From: a virus
DNA: 41,099 bases
Strand: one strand, 5' to 3'
IMG/VR virus record: IMGVR_UViG_3300036766_000148
Span: 1-41,099 of that record
Shown: one piece after another, positions 13,707 to 21,661 of the stretch
Layout of the letters: every line of letters starts with the position of its first letter
Numbering within the stretch: the stretch's first letter is position 1
Notes under the pieces: generated by a model
What the model saw: only the letters and a program-made list of their open reading frames with translations
Told to the model about the DNA's origin: nothing
Database searches by the model: none
Made by a program: the position numbers and the translations under genes

Positions 13707-13912
13707 AACTTAATATGAATTGTCCTAGTTGTGGGGGGATACCATTAAATAATGGTCCTACTAGAATATATATGGATTCGAAAGAAAAAGTATTTAAAAT
13801 CAAATGTACTCATTGCAAAGTTATGCTCGATCTTTTAATGACACCAGAACAATTTGAAGACTTTAAATCTGAATTGGGTAACAGTTTAACCCCAATATCT
13901 TTTGTTAATTAA
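13700..13912 (+). CDS. Zinc-ribbon protein
   Basis: 70 residues with CPSCGG (Cys8, Cys11) and CTHCK (Cys36, Cys39), a standard four-Cys zinc ribbon. It overlaps the glycosyltransferase end by 7 bp and has a strong AGAGGAGGT ribosome site about 8 nt upstream of the ATG. Function unknown. Confidence 0.65.
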   Translation: MLKLNMNCPSCGGIPLNNGPTRIYMDSKEKVFKIKCTHCKVMLDLLMTPEQFEDFKSELGNSLTPISFVN

Positions 13913-13913
13913 T

Positions 13914-14375
13914 ATGAATAATGATATAGCAAACCAACCTTTTGATAAGAGATTAGCTTATGGTCGGGAGACTGAAGATAAAGTTTTATTTTATATTCAA
14001 GGATATTTTGATGAGGAGGCTTTTGTAAAATTAGGGCATGATAAGAAAAAAGATATTGTCTGCCCAACTACAGGGATGTTGTTTGAAGTTAAAGATCAAA
14101 GGAATGGAGAAAAGTATGGTAGTGTTTTTGTTGAATTATTTAAAGTATTTAATGGCAAAGATTATCCGACTAAGCTATCAACTACAGGAGCAGATTTTTG
14201 GGTTTGGTATGTTCAAGACAAATATTATGTAATTAAAACAGATAAGTTAAAAGAGATTATTGTTGATAAAGAATTGAGGTCTTATACACATATAGATGGT
14301 GAAAAAAGAGGGAAAATTTTACCTATTACTGAACTTAAAGATAACTGTGATTTTATATGGGACGCAATAAATTAA
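13914..14375 (+). CDS. PD-(D/E)XK-like nuclease
   Basis: 153 residues from ATG 13914; an in-frame TTG at 13902 lies inside the preceding gene. KKKDIVCPTTGMLFEVKDQR gives Asp47, Glu58 and Lys60, in the spacing of a PD-(D/E)XK core. An N-terminal helix (YGRETEDKVLFYIQ) with Glu21 could supply the first acidic residue. Small nucleases of this type act as restriction, repair or Holliday-junction enzymes. The exact role cannot be told. Confidence 0.6.
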   Translation: MNNDIANQPFDKRLAYGRETEDKVLFYIQGYFDEEAFVKLGHDKKKDIVCPTTGMLFEVKDQRNGEKYGSVFVELFKVFNGKDYPTKLSTTGADFWVWYVQDKYYVIKTDKLKEIIVDKELRSYTHIDGEKRGKILPITELKDNCDFIWDAIN

Positions 14376-14380
14376 ACATA

Positions 14381-14611
14381 ATGTTAACAGAAGAACATAA
14401 AAAAGCCTTACAAGAAATTGAGGACCAATTGTATGCAATAAATGCGCGCAATATTAGTATGCCCTGGATTGGTTTGAAGAAAACTCCTACACCAGAAGAA
14501 ATATCAAACCTTAATGCTTTACTAGGATTTATTATTTTAGAGATAAGAACACTTAAAGAAACTGGCAAAATGGATGTAGACAAGTTACATAAACAGGAAT
14601 TTGGAAAATGA
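14381..14611 (+). CDS. Small helical protein of unknown function
   Basis: 76 residues from ATG 14381; an upstream in-frame ATG at 14357 would overlap the preceding gene by 19 bp. It is helical and mostly charged at both ends (LTEEHKKALQEIEDQLYAI, IILEIRTLKETGKMDVDKL), with an IGLKKTPTPEEISNLNALL middle. It ends in an ATGA overlap with the methyltransferase gene. No family recognised. Confidence 0.5.
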   Translation: MLTEEHKKALQEIEDQLYAINARNISMPWIGLKKTPTPEEISNLNALLGFIILEIRTLKETGKMDVDKLHKQEFGK

Positions 14612-15252
14612 ATCAACTAGAATTTTACAGACTTATTGAACAAGGAGCTTTACAAGGGGCTTGTAGGTATTATGAATATTGGTTTATTTATAATAGTTTG
14701 CCTCAACAAGGTAAGGTTTTAGATTTAGGGTCAGGTAGAAGTATGTTACCTAAAGCTATGCAATTAAAGGGGTTAGAAACTATTGCAGTAGAAATAGACC
14801 CAAAATGTGTTGAATTTCAAAATAACCAAGGGATTGAATGTGTTGCAGTTAAGGATGAGCAACTTCCTTTTGAGAAGGAAACTTTTGATATAGTCACTGC
14901 TGCCTCAGCAATTGAACACTTTGAAGATGATAAAACAGTAGTTGATGAAGTTTTAAGGGTATTAAAACCAGGGGGGTTATTTATTCTTACAATTCCAGTA
15001 GGGCCAGAATATATTAAAAATCGATTTAAAGGCAAAAACCATCCATTAACTAGAGTTTATGATGTAAATAAATATTTAGAAGTATTTTTAGGTGATGATT
15101 TTGCAGAGGTAAATAGGAAGTTTTATAAGGTTACTTCGACAGAACCTAGAGACTATATCCCGCATGAATCTTGGGGTAATAGGATTAATACCCGGGAAGT
15201 TGAAGGATTTGGAGAAGATGTCGGGCTTTGTGTATTACTTGCAAAATTATGA
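14608..15252 (+). CDS. SAM-dependent methyltransferase, class I
   Basis: 214 residues. Motif I is VLDLGSGRSM (about 32-41), the acidic residue after strand 2 is in AVEIDP, motif IV is IVTAASAIEHF, and VLRVLKPGGLFILTIP is the typical Methyltransf_11 strand 5 region. There is no DNA-methylase NPPY motif, so small molecules, sugars or proteins are likelier substrates. It lies between two glycosyltransferase genes, so methylation of a sugar is a reasonable guess. Confidence 0.85.
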   Translation: MNQLEFYRLIEQGALQGACRYYEYWFIYNSLPQQGKVLDLGSGRSMLPKAMQLKGLETIAVEIDPKCVEFQNNQGIECVAVKDEQLPFEKETFDIVTAASAIEHFEDDKTVVDEVLRVLKPGGLFILTIPVGPEYIKNRFKGKNHPLTRVYDVNKYLEVFLGDDFAEVNRKFYKVTSTEPRDYIPHESWGNRINTREVEGFGEDVGLCVLLAKL

Positions 15253-15884
15253 TAAATCAAACAATTGGTTTAATGATGGTAGTTAGGAATGAGATTAAAA
15301 GAATTGGTAAATGCTTAGATTGGCATTTACCTTATGTTGATGAAGTTTCAATTTGTGACCAAAGCAGTACAGATGGTACAAACCAATTGCTTCAGGAATA
15401 TAAGGATAAGTCAAAAATTCCCTTTAGACTTTGGACTGATAACCCCCGGGGATATTGTGAACCCAGCAAACAAATAACAGCTGATTTATTAAAGGCAGAT
15501 TGGATACTTTATGTAGATGCAGATGAGAAGTTTCCCATAGAGTTTTTAAAGCAAATGCACAATATTGTAGATATTGCTAAGGTTGATGGTTTTAGATTCC
15601 CAAGGTATAACTATTTTGAAGTACAGGTTTATGACGACAATGTACCTATTACCCCAAAATGGGTTACAGTTTTACACCCAGCAAAAGACCCACAGCTTAG
15701 ACTTACCCGCAGATCATTAAGTAAATTCCCGGTATATTTACATCACAGGGTAAGGATATTTAATGCCAAAGGTGAGAAGTTAATGGTTGATTTGCCATAT
15801 CCGATTGAACATAAAAAGACAGTTAAAGACCAACTTGAAGATAATAAGCGCTATGCAATAGCTAATGATAGGTCAAAAAGATGA
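15249..15884 (+). CDS. Family 2 glycosyltransferase
   Basis: 211 residues from the ATG at 15249, which overlaps the methyltransferase stop (ATGA). An in-frame TTG at 15228 is possible but lies inside that gene. IGLMMVVRNE at the start, CDQSSTDGTNQLL and the VDADEKFP metal-binding DxD-type motif define a GT-A fold. The C-terminal part (about 135-211) is the acceptor side. It overlaps the next small gene by ATGA. Confidence 0.85.
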   Translation: MINQTIGLMMVVRNEIKRIGKCLDWHLPYVDEVSICDQSSTDGTNQLLQEYKDKSKIPFRLWTDNPRGYCEPSKQITADLLKADWILYVDADEKFPIEFLKQMHNIVDIAKVDGFRFPRYNYFEVQVYDDNVPITPKWVTVLHPAKDPQLRLTRRSLSKFPVYLHHRVRIFNAKGEKLMVDLPYPIEHKKTVKDQLEDNKRYAIANDRSKR

Positions 15885-16021
15885 AAAGCGAAGATCCAAA
15901 GATACATAAAACAGTAATTAAGAAGCCTAAAAAGCTTCCTATAATTACCTCAAATCTTGAGGGAAATAAATCTGGTGGGGTGGGGGATACCCTTTTGACT
16001 AAATCCCGAGGCCAGAAATAA
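15881..16021 (+). CDS. Small protein over a G-rich repeat region, uncertain
   Basis: 46 residues, Lys/Pro-rich (KTVIKKPKKLPIITS), then GGVGDTLLTKSRGQK. It is linked to the glycosyltransferase by ATGA. The C-terminal part is coded by one copy of a G-rich 15-bp repeat, so this part may be constrained by DNA rather than by protein. It could be a small real gene or chance. Confidence 0.35.
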   Translation: MKSEDPKIHKTVIKKPKKLPIITSNLEGNKSGGVGDTLLTKSRGQK

Positions 16022-16053
16022 AAGGGGGGATACCCCCAGTGGGGTGGGGGATA
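15975..16053 (+). repeat. G-rich direct repeats and C/G hairpin
   Basis: GTGGGGTGGGGGATA occurs at 15975-15989 and again at 16039-16053. Between them, GGGGG-ATA-CCCCC (16025-16037) can form a 5-bp G/C hairpin with a 3-nt loop. In an AT-rich genome this is a marked island. It lies just before the ParB-like and DNA methyltransferase genes, so it may be a terminator-like, protein-binding or G-quadruplex element. Confidence 0.5.
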
Positions 16054-16077
16054 GGCTAGGTAATTGCGAGGGAATTG

Positions 16078-16096
16078 TAGTATTATACATATATAT
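16078..16096 (+). promoter_or_regulatory. Possible -10 region for the 16097 gene
   Basis: TATTAT at 16081-16086 with ATG 10 nt downstream. No -35 box or TGn extension is clear, and the TA repeats make this weak. Confidence 0.35.
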
Positions 16097-16573
16097 ATGG
16101 AATTAAAAAAGGTCGATATAAACAGTTTAAAGGAATGGGATAAGAACCCAAGGTCTATAAAACAAGTAGATTTTGAAAGGTTAAAGGCTCAGATTGTTAA
16201 ACTTGGGCAATATAAACCTCTTATTGTTACCTTAGAAAATGAAGTTATTGGGGGTAATATGAGGCTTAAGGCTTTCAAGGATTTAGGTATAAAAGAAGTT
16301 TGGGTAACAATAGTCGAGCCAAAATCAGAGCAAGAAAAACTTGAAATAGCCTTATCAGATAATGACCGAGCTGGTTATTATGATGATGACATGCTTGCTA
16401 ACCTTATTGGAGAGTTCCCTAAACTTGATCTTTCACAATTTGCAGTTGATATGAATGTGCCTATTGATTTAAAGACTTTGTTTATAGGGGGCACTCAAGG
16501 CAATGATGAACAAGAAGTTGATGAGAGTTTAGAGACAAAAAATGAGTGTCCTTCTTGCCACTATAAATGGTAG
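16097..16573 (+). CDS. ParB/Srx-like nuclease-domain protein
   Basis: 158 residues from ATG 16097. The in-frame TTG at 16064 would place the -10 box inside the coding region. The N-terminal domain (about 1-95) has LKEWDKNPRSIKQVDFERLK, PLIVTLENEVIGGNMRLKAFKDLG and EWVTI-type strands, the ParB-like fold found on phage and MGE methylases. GGNMRL is the ParB GxxR-type motif. The C-terminus holds CPSCHYKW, half of a zinc ribbon. It overlaps or abuts the cytosine methyltransferase, a known pairing. Confidence 0.8.
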   Translation: MELKKVDINSLKEWDKNPRSIKQVDFERLKAQIVKLGQYKPLIVTLENEVIGGNMRLKAFKDLGIKEVWVTIVEPKSEQEKLEIALSDNDRAGYYDDDMLANLIGEFPKLDLSQFAVDMNVPIDLKTLFIGGTQGNDEQEVDESLETKNECPSCHYKW

Positions 16574-16584
16574 TTAAAAATTAT

Positions 16585-17550
16585 ATGAATACAATCATTT
16601 CAACATTCTCAGGTTGTGGAGGTTCAAGCCTAGGTTATAAATTAGCTGGGTTTAAGGAGTTGTTAGCTATAGACTTTAACCAAAACTCAGTTGATACATT
16701 CAAGTTAAATTTCCCAGAAGTTCCTGTTTGGATGAGGGATATTACAGAAGTTAAAGCTCAAGAGATACTAGACTTTTGCAAGATTAAGCCGGGAGAATTA
16801 GATATTTTAGATGGTTCACCTCCATGCCAGGGATTCTCAATGTCAGGTAAGCGCCGAGTTATGGACCCAAGAAACCGCCTATTTGAAAGTTTTACTTATC
16901 TTATTAAAGAGCTTCAGCCTAAAGTATTTGTTATGGAGAATGTACCAGGGCAAGTGCGCGGGACTATGAAAGGGTTATTTAAAGAGATATTAGCTAGTTT
17001 AAAAGGCCTAGGTTATGAAGTTAAGGTTAAAATAATGAATGCCAAATATTACCAAGTTCCCCAAGCAAGGCAAAGACTGATTTATATAGGGGTAAGAAAA
17101 GACTTAAACAAAGTACCGAGCTTCCCTATTCCATCAGATAAAGTAATTACAGTCAAAGAAGCCCTAGAAGGATTAAAAGATATAGGGGAAGCAAAAGAAC
17201 CTAATGGCAAGGTAGCTGAAATGTATTATCAGATTATTCCAGGTCAAGGGATGGATGTATCTTTCAATAGACATTTTCACAAATCATCTTATTTTAATGT
17301 TCGTAAGCTTTCCTGGTACAAACCATCATTTACTGTAACAAAGACATTCAGTACAAGTGCTGCAGGACTCTTGCACCCAAAGGAGTTTAGATTTATGACA
17401 ATTAATGAGATTAAAAGATTATGTAGTTTCCCAGATAGTTTTCAAATGACAGGGAGTTTTACAGAACAATGGAATAGACTAGGTAATGCAGTTATGCCTA
17501 ATATGATGAAAGCAATTGCTCTAAATATAAAGGATAATATTTTAAACTAA
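16585..17550 (+). CDS. DNA (cytosine-5) methyltransferase
   Basis: 321 residues from ATG 16585; an ATG at 16567 overlapping the previous stop would add 6. All main C5-MTase motifs are present. Motif I is FSGCGGSSLGY, motif IV is GSPPCQGFS with the catalytic Cys, motif VI is MENVPG, motif VIII is QARQRLIYIG, and GNAVMP is motif X. The target recognition region lies between VIII and X and is short. No restriction partner is seen, so it probably protects phage DNA from host restriction or marks it. It is followed 1 nt later by the packaging genes. Confidence 0.95.
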   Translation: MNTIISTFSGCGGSSLGYKLAGFKELLAIDFNQNSVDTFKLNFPEVPVWMRDITEVKAQEILDFCKIKPGELDILDGSPPCQGFSMSGKRRVMDPRNRLFESFTYLIKELQPKVFVMENVPGQVRGTMKGLFKEILASLKGLGYEVKVKIMNAKYYQVPQARQRLIYIGVRKDLNKVPSFPIPSDKVITVKEALEGLKDIGEAKEPNGKVAEMYYQIIPGQGMDVSFNRHFHKSSYFNVRKLSWYKPSFTVTKTFSTSAAGLLHPKEFRFMTINEIKRLCSFPDSFQMTGSFTEQWNRLGNAVMPNMMKAIALNIKDNILN

Positions 17551-17551
17551 T

Positions 17552-17995
17552 ATGCCAGACGAAAATAAACCAATAGAAATAGTCGAGCCTGTTAATCCGA
17601 TTAAATCGGTGGATAATCGGCAACCAGATGGTAAGTTTGGACCAGGTAATAATGCTAACCCTAAAGGAAGACCCCCCAAAGGTTGGGCATTATCAGATTT
17701 GATAGAAGATGGAATGGATGAAGAAGAACCAAAAACAAAAAAACAATTTAAAGAATTGATTATTAAAAGGTTAATTGTTGAATGTGTTAATGGAAATATT
17801 ATGGCTATGCGTGAATTGTTTAACAGAATAGAAGGTATGCCTAGAATGAAAATGGAAGTTGATAGTAAAGTTGATATGAAGATTCCTGAATTAGTTGCAG
17901 TACTTGATAAAATGCTTGAAGGGGATGATTTGCCTGATGAGCCAAAGAAAGATGATAAACCCGAAGAAAATAAAGATAATCAAACAAACAGTTAG
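17552..17995 (+). CDS. DUF5681-type protein, probable terminase small subunit
   Basis: 147 residues. RQPDGKFGPGNNANPKGRPPKG (about 24-45) is the DUF5681 pattern that is often placed directly before a large terminase. It is followed by a helical region (about 47-110) and an acidic, low-complexity tail (about 125-147). The end overlaps the large-subunit gene. DNA recognition for packaging is the expected role, from position and family habit. Confidence 0.75.
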   Translation: MPDENKPIEIVEPVNPIKSVDNRQPDGKFGPGNNANPKGRPPKGWALSDLIEDGMDEEEPKTKKQFKELIIKRLIVECVNGNIMAMRELFNRIEGMPRMKMEVDSKVDMKIPELVAVLDKMLEGDDLPDEPKKDDKPEENKDNQTNS

Positions 17996-19253
17996 GACTA
18001 TATTTAAAACTTCAAAAGGTCAACCTTATGAAATGACAGATGGTCAAGCTGAATTGTTTTTGTCTATAATCGACCCCAAGATAAAATGGCTCTGGTGTTC
18101 AGCTCCAACTAGGTATGGTAAGTCAGATATTCTAGCAATGGCTATCCTATATCTTGCTTCATATAAGAAACTCAAGGTACCGATAGTAGGTGGTTCAGAG
18201 GATAAAGCTAAGAAAATCATGGAATATGTAGTTGCTCATTTGGCTGATGATGCTTCTTTATATGCAGGGCTTATCAATATTCAAGATGCCCATGATGTAG
18301 ATAAACTAAAAGTCACTGTTAGTAAAGATGCTTTGAGGTGGCGAGATGGCGGATGGATTTATATTACTTCAGTTGATTCACGAAGGGTTGGGGCTTCCCA
18401 AGGTGAAAAGGTAGTTGGTGAAGGTGGTGATGTTATTGTATTAGAAGAAGCCGGGCTTATTACAAATAAAGAACAATTTTCAAAAGTAGTTCGTATGCCA
18501 GAAGAAGATAAAGGTTGGGGTAAACTTATTATGTCTGGTAACTGTATTGAGAAAAGTGTTTTTGAAACTGCATATAATGACCCTCTTTATCATAAAGTTA
18601 GAATTGATCTTGACCAAGCAATTAAGGAGGGCAGATATACCCAGGAATATTTAGAGCAAAAGAAAGGCCAGACAACTTCAAAAGATTGGAAGCGATACTA
18701 TTTAGTTTTATTCCCGGCAGCAAATGAGTTTACAATCTTCAAACCTAAGAAGTACGAGATACTACCTAATGAGCTTAAATACTATGGTGCTGTTGATTTG
18801 GCTCTAGGTGAAGCCAAGAAGGGAAGTTTAGTGGGTATTACTATCTTAGGGGTTGATGGTAAAGGCCAAGTTTATGAGATCGATAGTATTGGAGTACAGA
18901 TTCAACCAGAAGAAACTATGCGTACAATCTTTAATTTTCCTTATAAGTTCCAAAGGTTTGGAGTTGAAAAGGTACAGTTCCAGGCTTACTTCTTAAAAGT
19001 GATTGAAGAAAAATCTAAAACTGAAGGTAAATATATCCCATTCCAAGGTATTACCCAGAACAAAAAGAAAGAAGAGCGTATTGAATCTCTTGAACCATTT
19101 ATTAATACTGGTCAAATTCTCTTTAAGGGTGATAATGAATTGTGGGATGAAATGCAAAGTTACCCCACTTCAGATCATTTGGATGTTTTAGATAGCCTTG
19201 AGATGGCTTGGAGGATAATAGGCATAGGAAAATTTGAATTCGTAATGATATAA
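17937..19253 (+). CDS. terL: Terminase large subunit
   Basis: About 438 residues from ATG 17937; ATG 17952 and 17895 are alternatives, all overlapping the previous gene. The ATPase Walker A is SAPTRYGKS (about 55-63) and Walker B is VIVLEEA. The nuclease half begins with YYGAVDLALGEA, carrying the first metal-binding Asp, and ends with HLDVLDSLEMAW, carrying the last. This is the packaging motor that cuts and translocates phage DNA into the prohead. The length is normal for the family. Confidence 0.92.
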   Translation: MSQRKMINPKKIKIIKQTVRTIFKTSKGQPYEMTDGQAELFLSIIDPKIKWLWCSAPTRYGKSDILAMAILYLASYKKLKVPIVGGSEDKAKKIMEYVVAHLADDASLYAGLINIQDAHDVDKLKVTVSKDALRWRDGGWIYITSVDSRRVGASQGEKVVGEGGDVIVLEEAGLITNKEQFSKVVRMPEEDKGWGKLIMSGNCIEKSVFETAYNDPLYHKVRIDLDQAIKEGRYTQEYLEQKKGQTTSKDWKRYYLVLFPAANEFTIFKPKKYEILPNELKYYGAVDLALGEAKKGSLVGITILGVDGKGQVYEIDSIGVQIQPEETMRTIFNFPYKFQRFGVEKVQFQAYFLKVIEEKSKTEGKYIPFQGITQNKKKEERIESLEPFINTGQILFKGDNELWDEMQSYPTSDHLDVLDSLEMAWRIIGIGKFEFVMI

Positions 19254-19259
19254 TAAACT
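19246..19259 (+). promoter_or_regulatory. Extended -10 promoter directly before the portal gene
   Basis: TG-A-TATAAT (19246-19254) with ATG at 19260, only 5 nt later. No good -35 box and no Shine-Dalgarno site. A leaderless mRNA is predicted. The promoter lies inside the last codons of the terminase gene. Confidence 0.7.
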
Positions 19260-21263
19260 ATGAATCTTTTTCAAAGAGTAGGTAAAACAATAGGTAAATT
19301 CTTCTTAGGTAATAGTACCCCAGGACTTTGGAGTTGGGCAATGCCAGGACAATGGAATAAGAAAATGATGCTCGAGCAATATACCCGCTATGTTTATGCA
19401 GTTGTCTCAGCAATAGCCCAAGAAGCAGCTAAGGTCAATCTTGAGATGTACAAAAATGATAAGGTAGTCGATAACCACCCATTCCTTTCACTTATTAAAA
19501 GACCTAACCCTGATGTATCACAATTCCAGTTTTTGGAAATGCACTTTACTTATATGTTGCTTGCTGGAGAATCTTATTGGTACCTTGCGCGCGGACTTAA
19601 TAGTTTAAAAACAAAAGAACTTCATTTACTTCGACCAGATTTAATGCAAGTTGTTGTTGATAAAACAGACCCTAGGGGAATGGTTGCTGGATATTTAATG
19701 GTTAAACCAGATGGAACTAAAGAACCATTTAATAAAGATGAAGTACTTCATTTCAAAATGCCTAACCCATTAGATCGATATTATGGATTAGGGACTATCC
19801 AAGCAGCTAAGACTTATATTCAAACTGAAGAGTATGCTTCAACCTGGACTAAGAACTCTATATTTAATTCAGGTCGCCCATCAGGAATATTAAATGTTAA
19901 AGGGGTAATTGATAAGGATGAGTTTGAGCAATTAAAGAAACAATTTAAAGAAAATTATTCAGGAACTGAAAATGCTGGTAAGACAATGATGCTTAAAGGT
20001 GCCGATGGTTTGGATTATCAAAAGCTTGGTATGGAACTTCAAGAGGTAGCACTTAAAGAATTAAAAGACATGACCCGCGATGACATTATGGTTATGTTTA
20101 GAGTAAGCAAAACTATTCTTGGAATTACTGATGATGTAAATCGTGCTAATGCTTTGGAAGCAAGAGAAGTCTTTACCCGAAATGTCATAGTCCCAACTGT
20201 TGACAGAATGATGGACCACCTTAATGCTTTCTTAATCCCTGATTGGGGAGATGGATTCTTATTAAGTTATGAAGACCCAACACTTCAAAGTGATGCAGAC
20301 AGATTAGCTGAATGGACTGCAGGGCATAATAAATGGCTTACTACAAATGATATTCGTGGAGAAAGACAACTTGACCCAATTCCTGGAGGGGATGTTATAA
20401 GAGAACCATTTAGTTTGACTCCAACTTCTGGTGACCCTAAAGGGGATTTGGCAAGTGCTCCTGTTATAACACCAACTAAAGGTTTAAAAAAAAAAGACTT
20501 AGAAGTAAATAAAAAACTCCGTGAAAAAATCTTTACAGAATCCCTATTTTCAATACAAGATCACTGGATGGGTCTTTATCAAGGCATTATGGATACAGAG
20601 TTTAAACTTCAGCAAAAGGAAATTCTTGCAAATAATAAAAAGTCTAGTTTCATAGAATGGTTATTTGATGTCGATGCTTCACAGACCCGCATAGTTGGTA
20701 AACTCTTCCCATTAGGGATTGAGTTAATGAAAGCAGCAGCTAAGGTTGCATTAGAACTTGCCGGGGATAAAGAAACTGAATTAGAAGTTGTTAATAGAAT
20801 TACTGATTATATCCATGACAGAACTACCCGCCTTGCAACTGCTACAAATGATGAAACTATAAAATCTATTGAGGCAGCAATATCTGAAGGTACTCAAAAT
20901 GGTGAATCAGTTGCCAAACTTAGAGAGAGAGTCAAAGAAGTTTACAGTTATGCTACAGATACTAGAGCTCAAAGGATTGCGCGAACTGAAAGTATTGCAG
21001 TAAGCAATGAAGGAAGCCTTGCAGCTTATCGTCAATCCCCTCTTGTTACTGGTAAAGAATGGGCAACAACTGGTGACCCTTGTGAATTTTGTGCAGAGCT
21101 TGAAGGTAAAGTAGTTGAGATTGATTCTAACTTTGCAAACCTAGGCCATGATTTTACAGGTGCAGATGGTGGAAAATTAAAGATTGATTATGAGGATATT
21201 GAACATCCCCCAATTCACCCAAATTGTCGCTGTGTATTATTGCCAGTAGTCCTTGAAAATTAA
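19260..21263 (+). CDS. Portal protein fused to MuF head-morphogenesis domain
   Basis: 667 residues. Residues 1-405 are a HK97-type portal (YTRYVYAVVSAIAQEAAKV, HPFLSLIKRPNP, PFNKDEVLHFK, SKTILGITDD). Residues about 420-667 carry the MuF/SPP1 gp7 domain: RIARTESIAVSNEGSLAAYR, CEFCAELEGKVV and the closing HPNCRC. The junction (about 408-412) is coded by a run of ten A. A -1 slip there ends translation after five codons, giving a free portal of 417 residues, a normal portal length. A +1 slip also stops quickly. So one gene may give both portal and portal-MuF. Confidence 0.92.
   Translation: MNLFQRVGKTIGKFFLGNSTPGLWSWAMPGQWNKKMMLEQYTRYVYAVVSAIAQEAAKVNLEMYKNDKVVDNHPFLSLIKRPNPDVSQFQFLEMHFTYMLLAGESYWYLARGLNSLKTKELHLLRPDLMQVVVDKTDPRGMVAGYLMVKPDGTKEPFNKDEVLHFKMPNPLDRYYGLGTIQAAKTYIQTEEYASTWTKNSIFNSGRPSGILNVKGVIDKDEFEQLKKQFKENYSGTENAGKTMMLKGADGLDYQKLGMELQEVALKELKDMTRDDIMVMFRVSKTILGITDDVNRANALEAREVFTRNVIVPTVDRMMDHLNAFLIPDWGDGFLLSYEDPTLQSDADRLAEWTAGHNKWLTTNDIRGERQLDPIPGGDVIREPFSLTPTSGDPKGDLASAPVITPTKGLKKKDLEVNKKLREKIFTESLFSIQDHWMGLYQGIMDTEFKLQQKEILANNKKSSFIEWLFDVDASQTRIVGKLFPLGIELMKAAAKVALELAGDKETELEVVNRITDYIHDRTTRLATATNDETIKSIEAAISEGTQNGESVAKLRERVKEVYSYATDTRAQRIARTESIAVSNEGSLAAYRQSPLVTGKEWATTGDPCEFCAELEGKVVEIDSNFANLGHDFTGADGGKLKIDYEDIEHPPIHPNCRCVLLPVVLEN
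20486..20495 (+). other. A10 run at the portal-MuF junction, likely slippage site
   Basis: Zero-frame codons are TTA AAA AAA AAA GAC. A -1 shift continues AGA CTT AGA AGT AAA and stops at TAA (20510-20512). A +1 shift stops at TAG (20500-20502). Either slip truncates exactly after the portal domain. Confidence 0.6.
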
Positions 21264-21277
21264 TGCTATAATTGATT
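21264..21277 (+). promoter_or_regulatory. Extended -10 promoter before the 21278 gene
   Basis: TG-C-TATAAT (21264-21272) with ATG at 21278, 5 nt later. The -10 box overlaps an upstream in-frame TTG (21272), which argues that the ATG is the true start. Confidence 0.7.
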
Positions 21278-21643
21278 ATGGCCAGCCAAAGAATGCTTAT
21301 TATTAAAAGAGATGATAGTGATTTTGAATTAACATTCAAGGATATTGATAGTAACCCAATTGATTTAACAGATGGTACAGTTTTCTTCACAGTTAAAAGA
21401 AATAAAAAAGATACTGATGAGAATGCAATTATAAAAAAGCATATAACTACTTTTGAAGATCCAACCTTAGGAATTTGTACTTTGAGCCTAAGTAGTTCTG
21501 ATACAGACATACTTCCCGGGGACTATTGGTTTGATGTACAATTAAAAGATAAGTTAGGCAGAATATCATCAACTTATGCAGGGAGAATGTTAGTGAAACA
21601 AGATATTACTATTAGAACAGACATTGACACTGAACTTTCTTAA
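21278..21643 (+). CDS. BppU-N/Ig-like structural protein
   Basis: 121 residues, all beta. The pattern MLIIKRDDSDFELTFKDIDSNPIDLTDGTVFFTVK, then DPTLGICTLSLSSSDTDILPGDYWFDVQL resembles the N-terminal domain of baseplate upper proteins and other phage adaptor domains. It lies right after the portal-MuF gene, so a head-decoration or neck-adaptor role is also possible. The ATG at 21278 is preferred over TTG 21272, which lies in the promoter. Confidence 0.6.
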   Translation: MASQRMLIIKRDDSDFELTFKDIDSNPIDLTDGTVFFTVKRNKKDTDENAIIKKHITTFEDPTLGICTLSLSSSDTDILPGDYWFDVQLKDKLGRISSTYAGRMLVKQDITIRTDIDTELS

Positions 21644-21661
21644 GAATAGAATATAAATAAT
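21624..21661 (+). promoter_or_regulatory. Consensus promoter for the 21662 gene
   Basis: TTGACA at 21624-21629 (within the previous gene), a 17-bp spacer, TAGAAT at 21647-21652 and ATG at 21662, 9 nt later. No Shine-Dalgarno site. Confidence 0.75.

Noticed and set aside
16064-16096. TTG start of the ParB-like gene
   Set aside because: It would place the -10-like TATTAT and TA repeats in the coding part and adds residues that do not fit the ParB fold start.
16097-17550. Restriction-modification system
   Set aside because: Only the methyltransferase and a ParB-like protein are present; no restriction endonuclease gene adjoins it, so an orphan methyltransferase is likelier.
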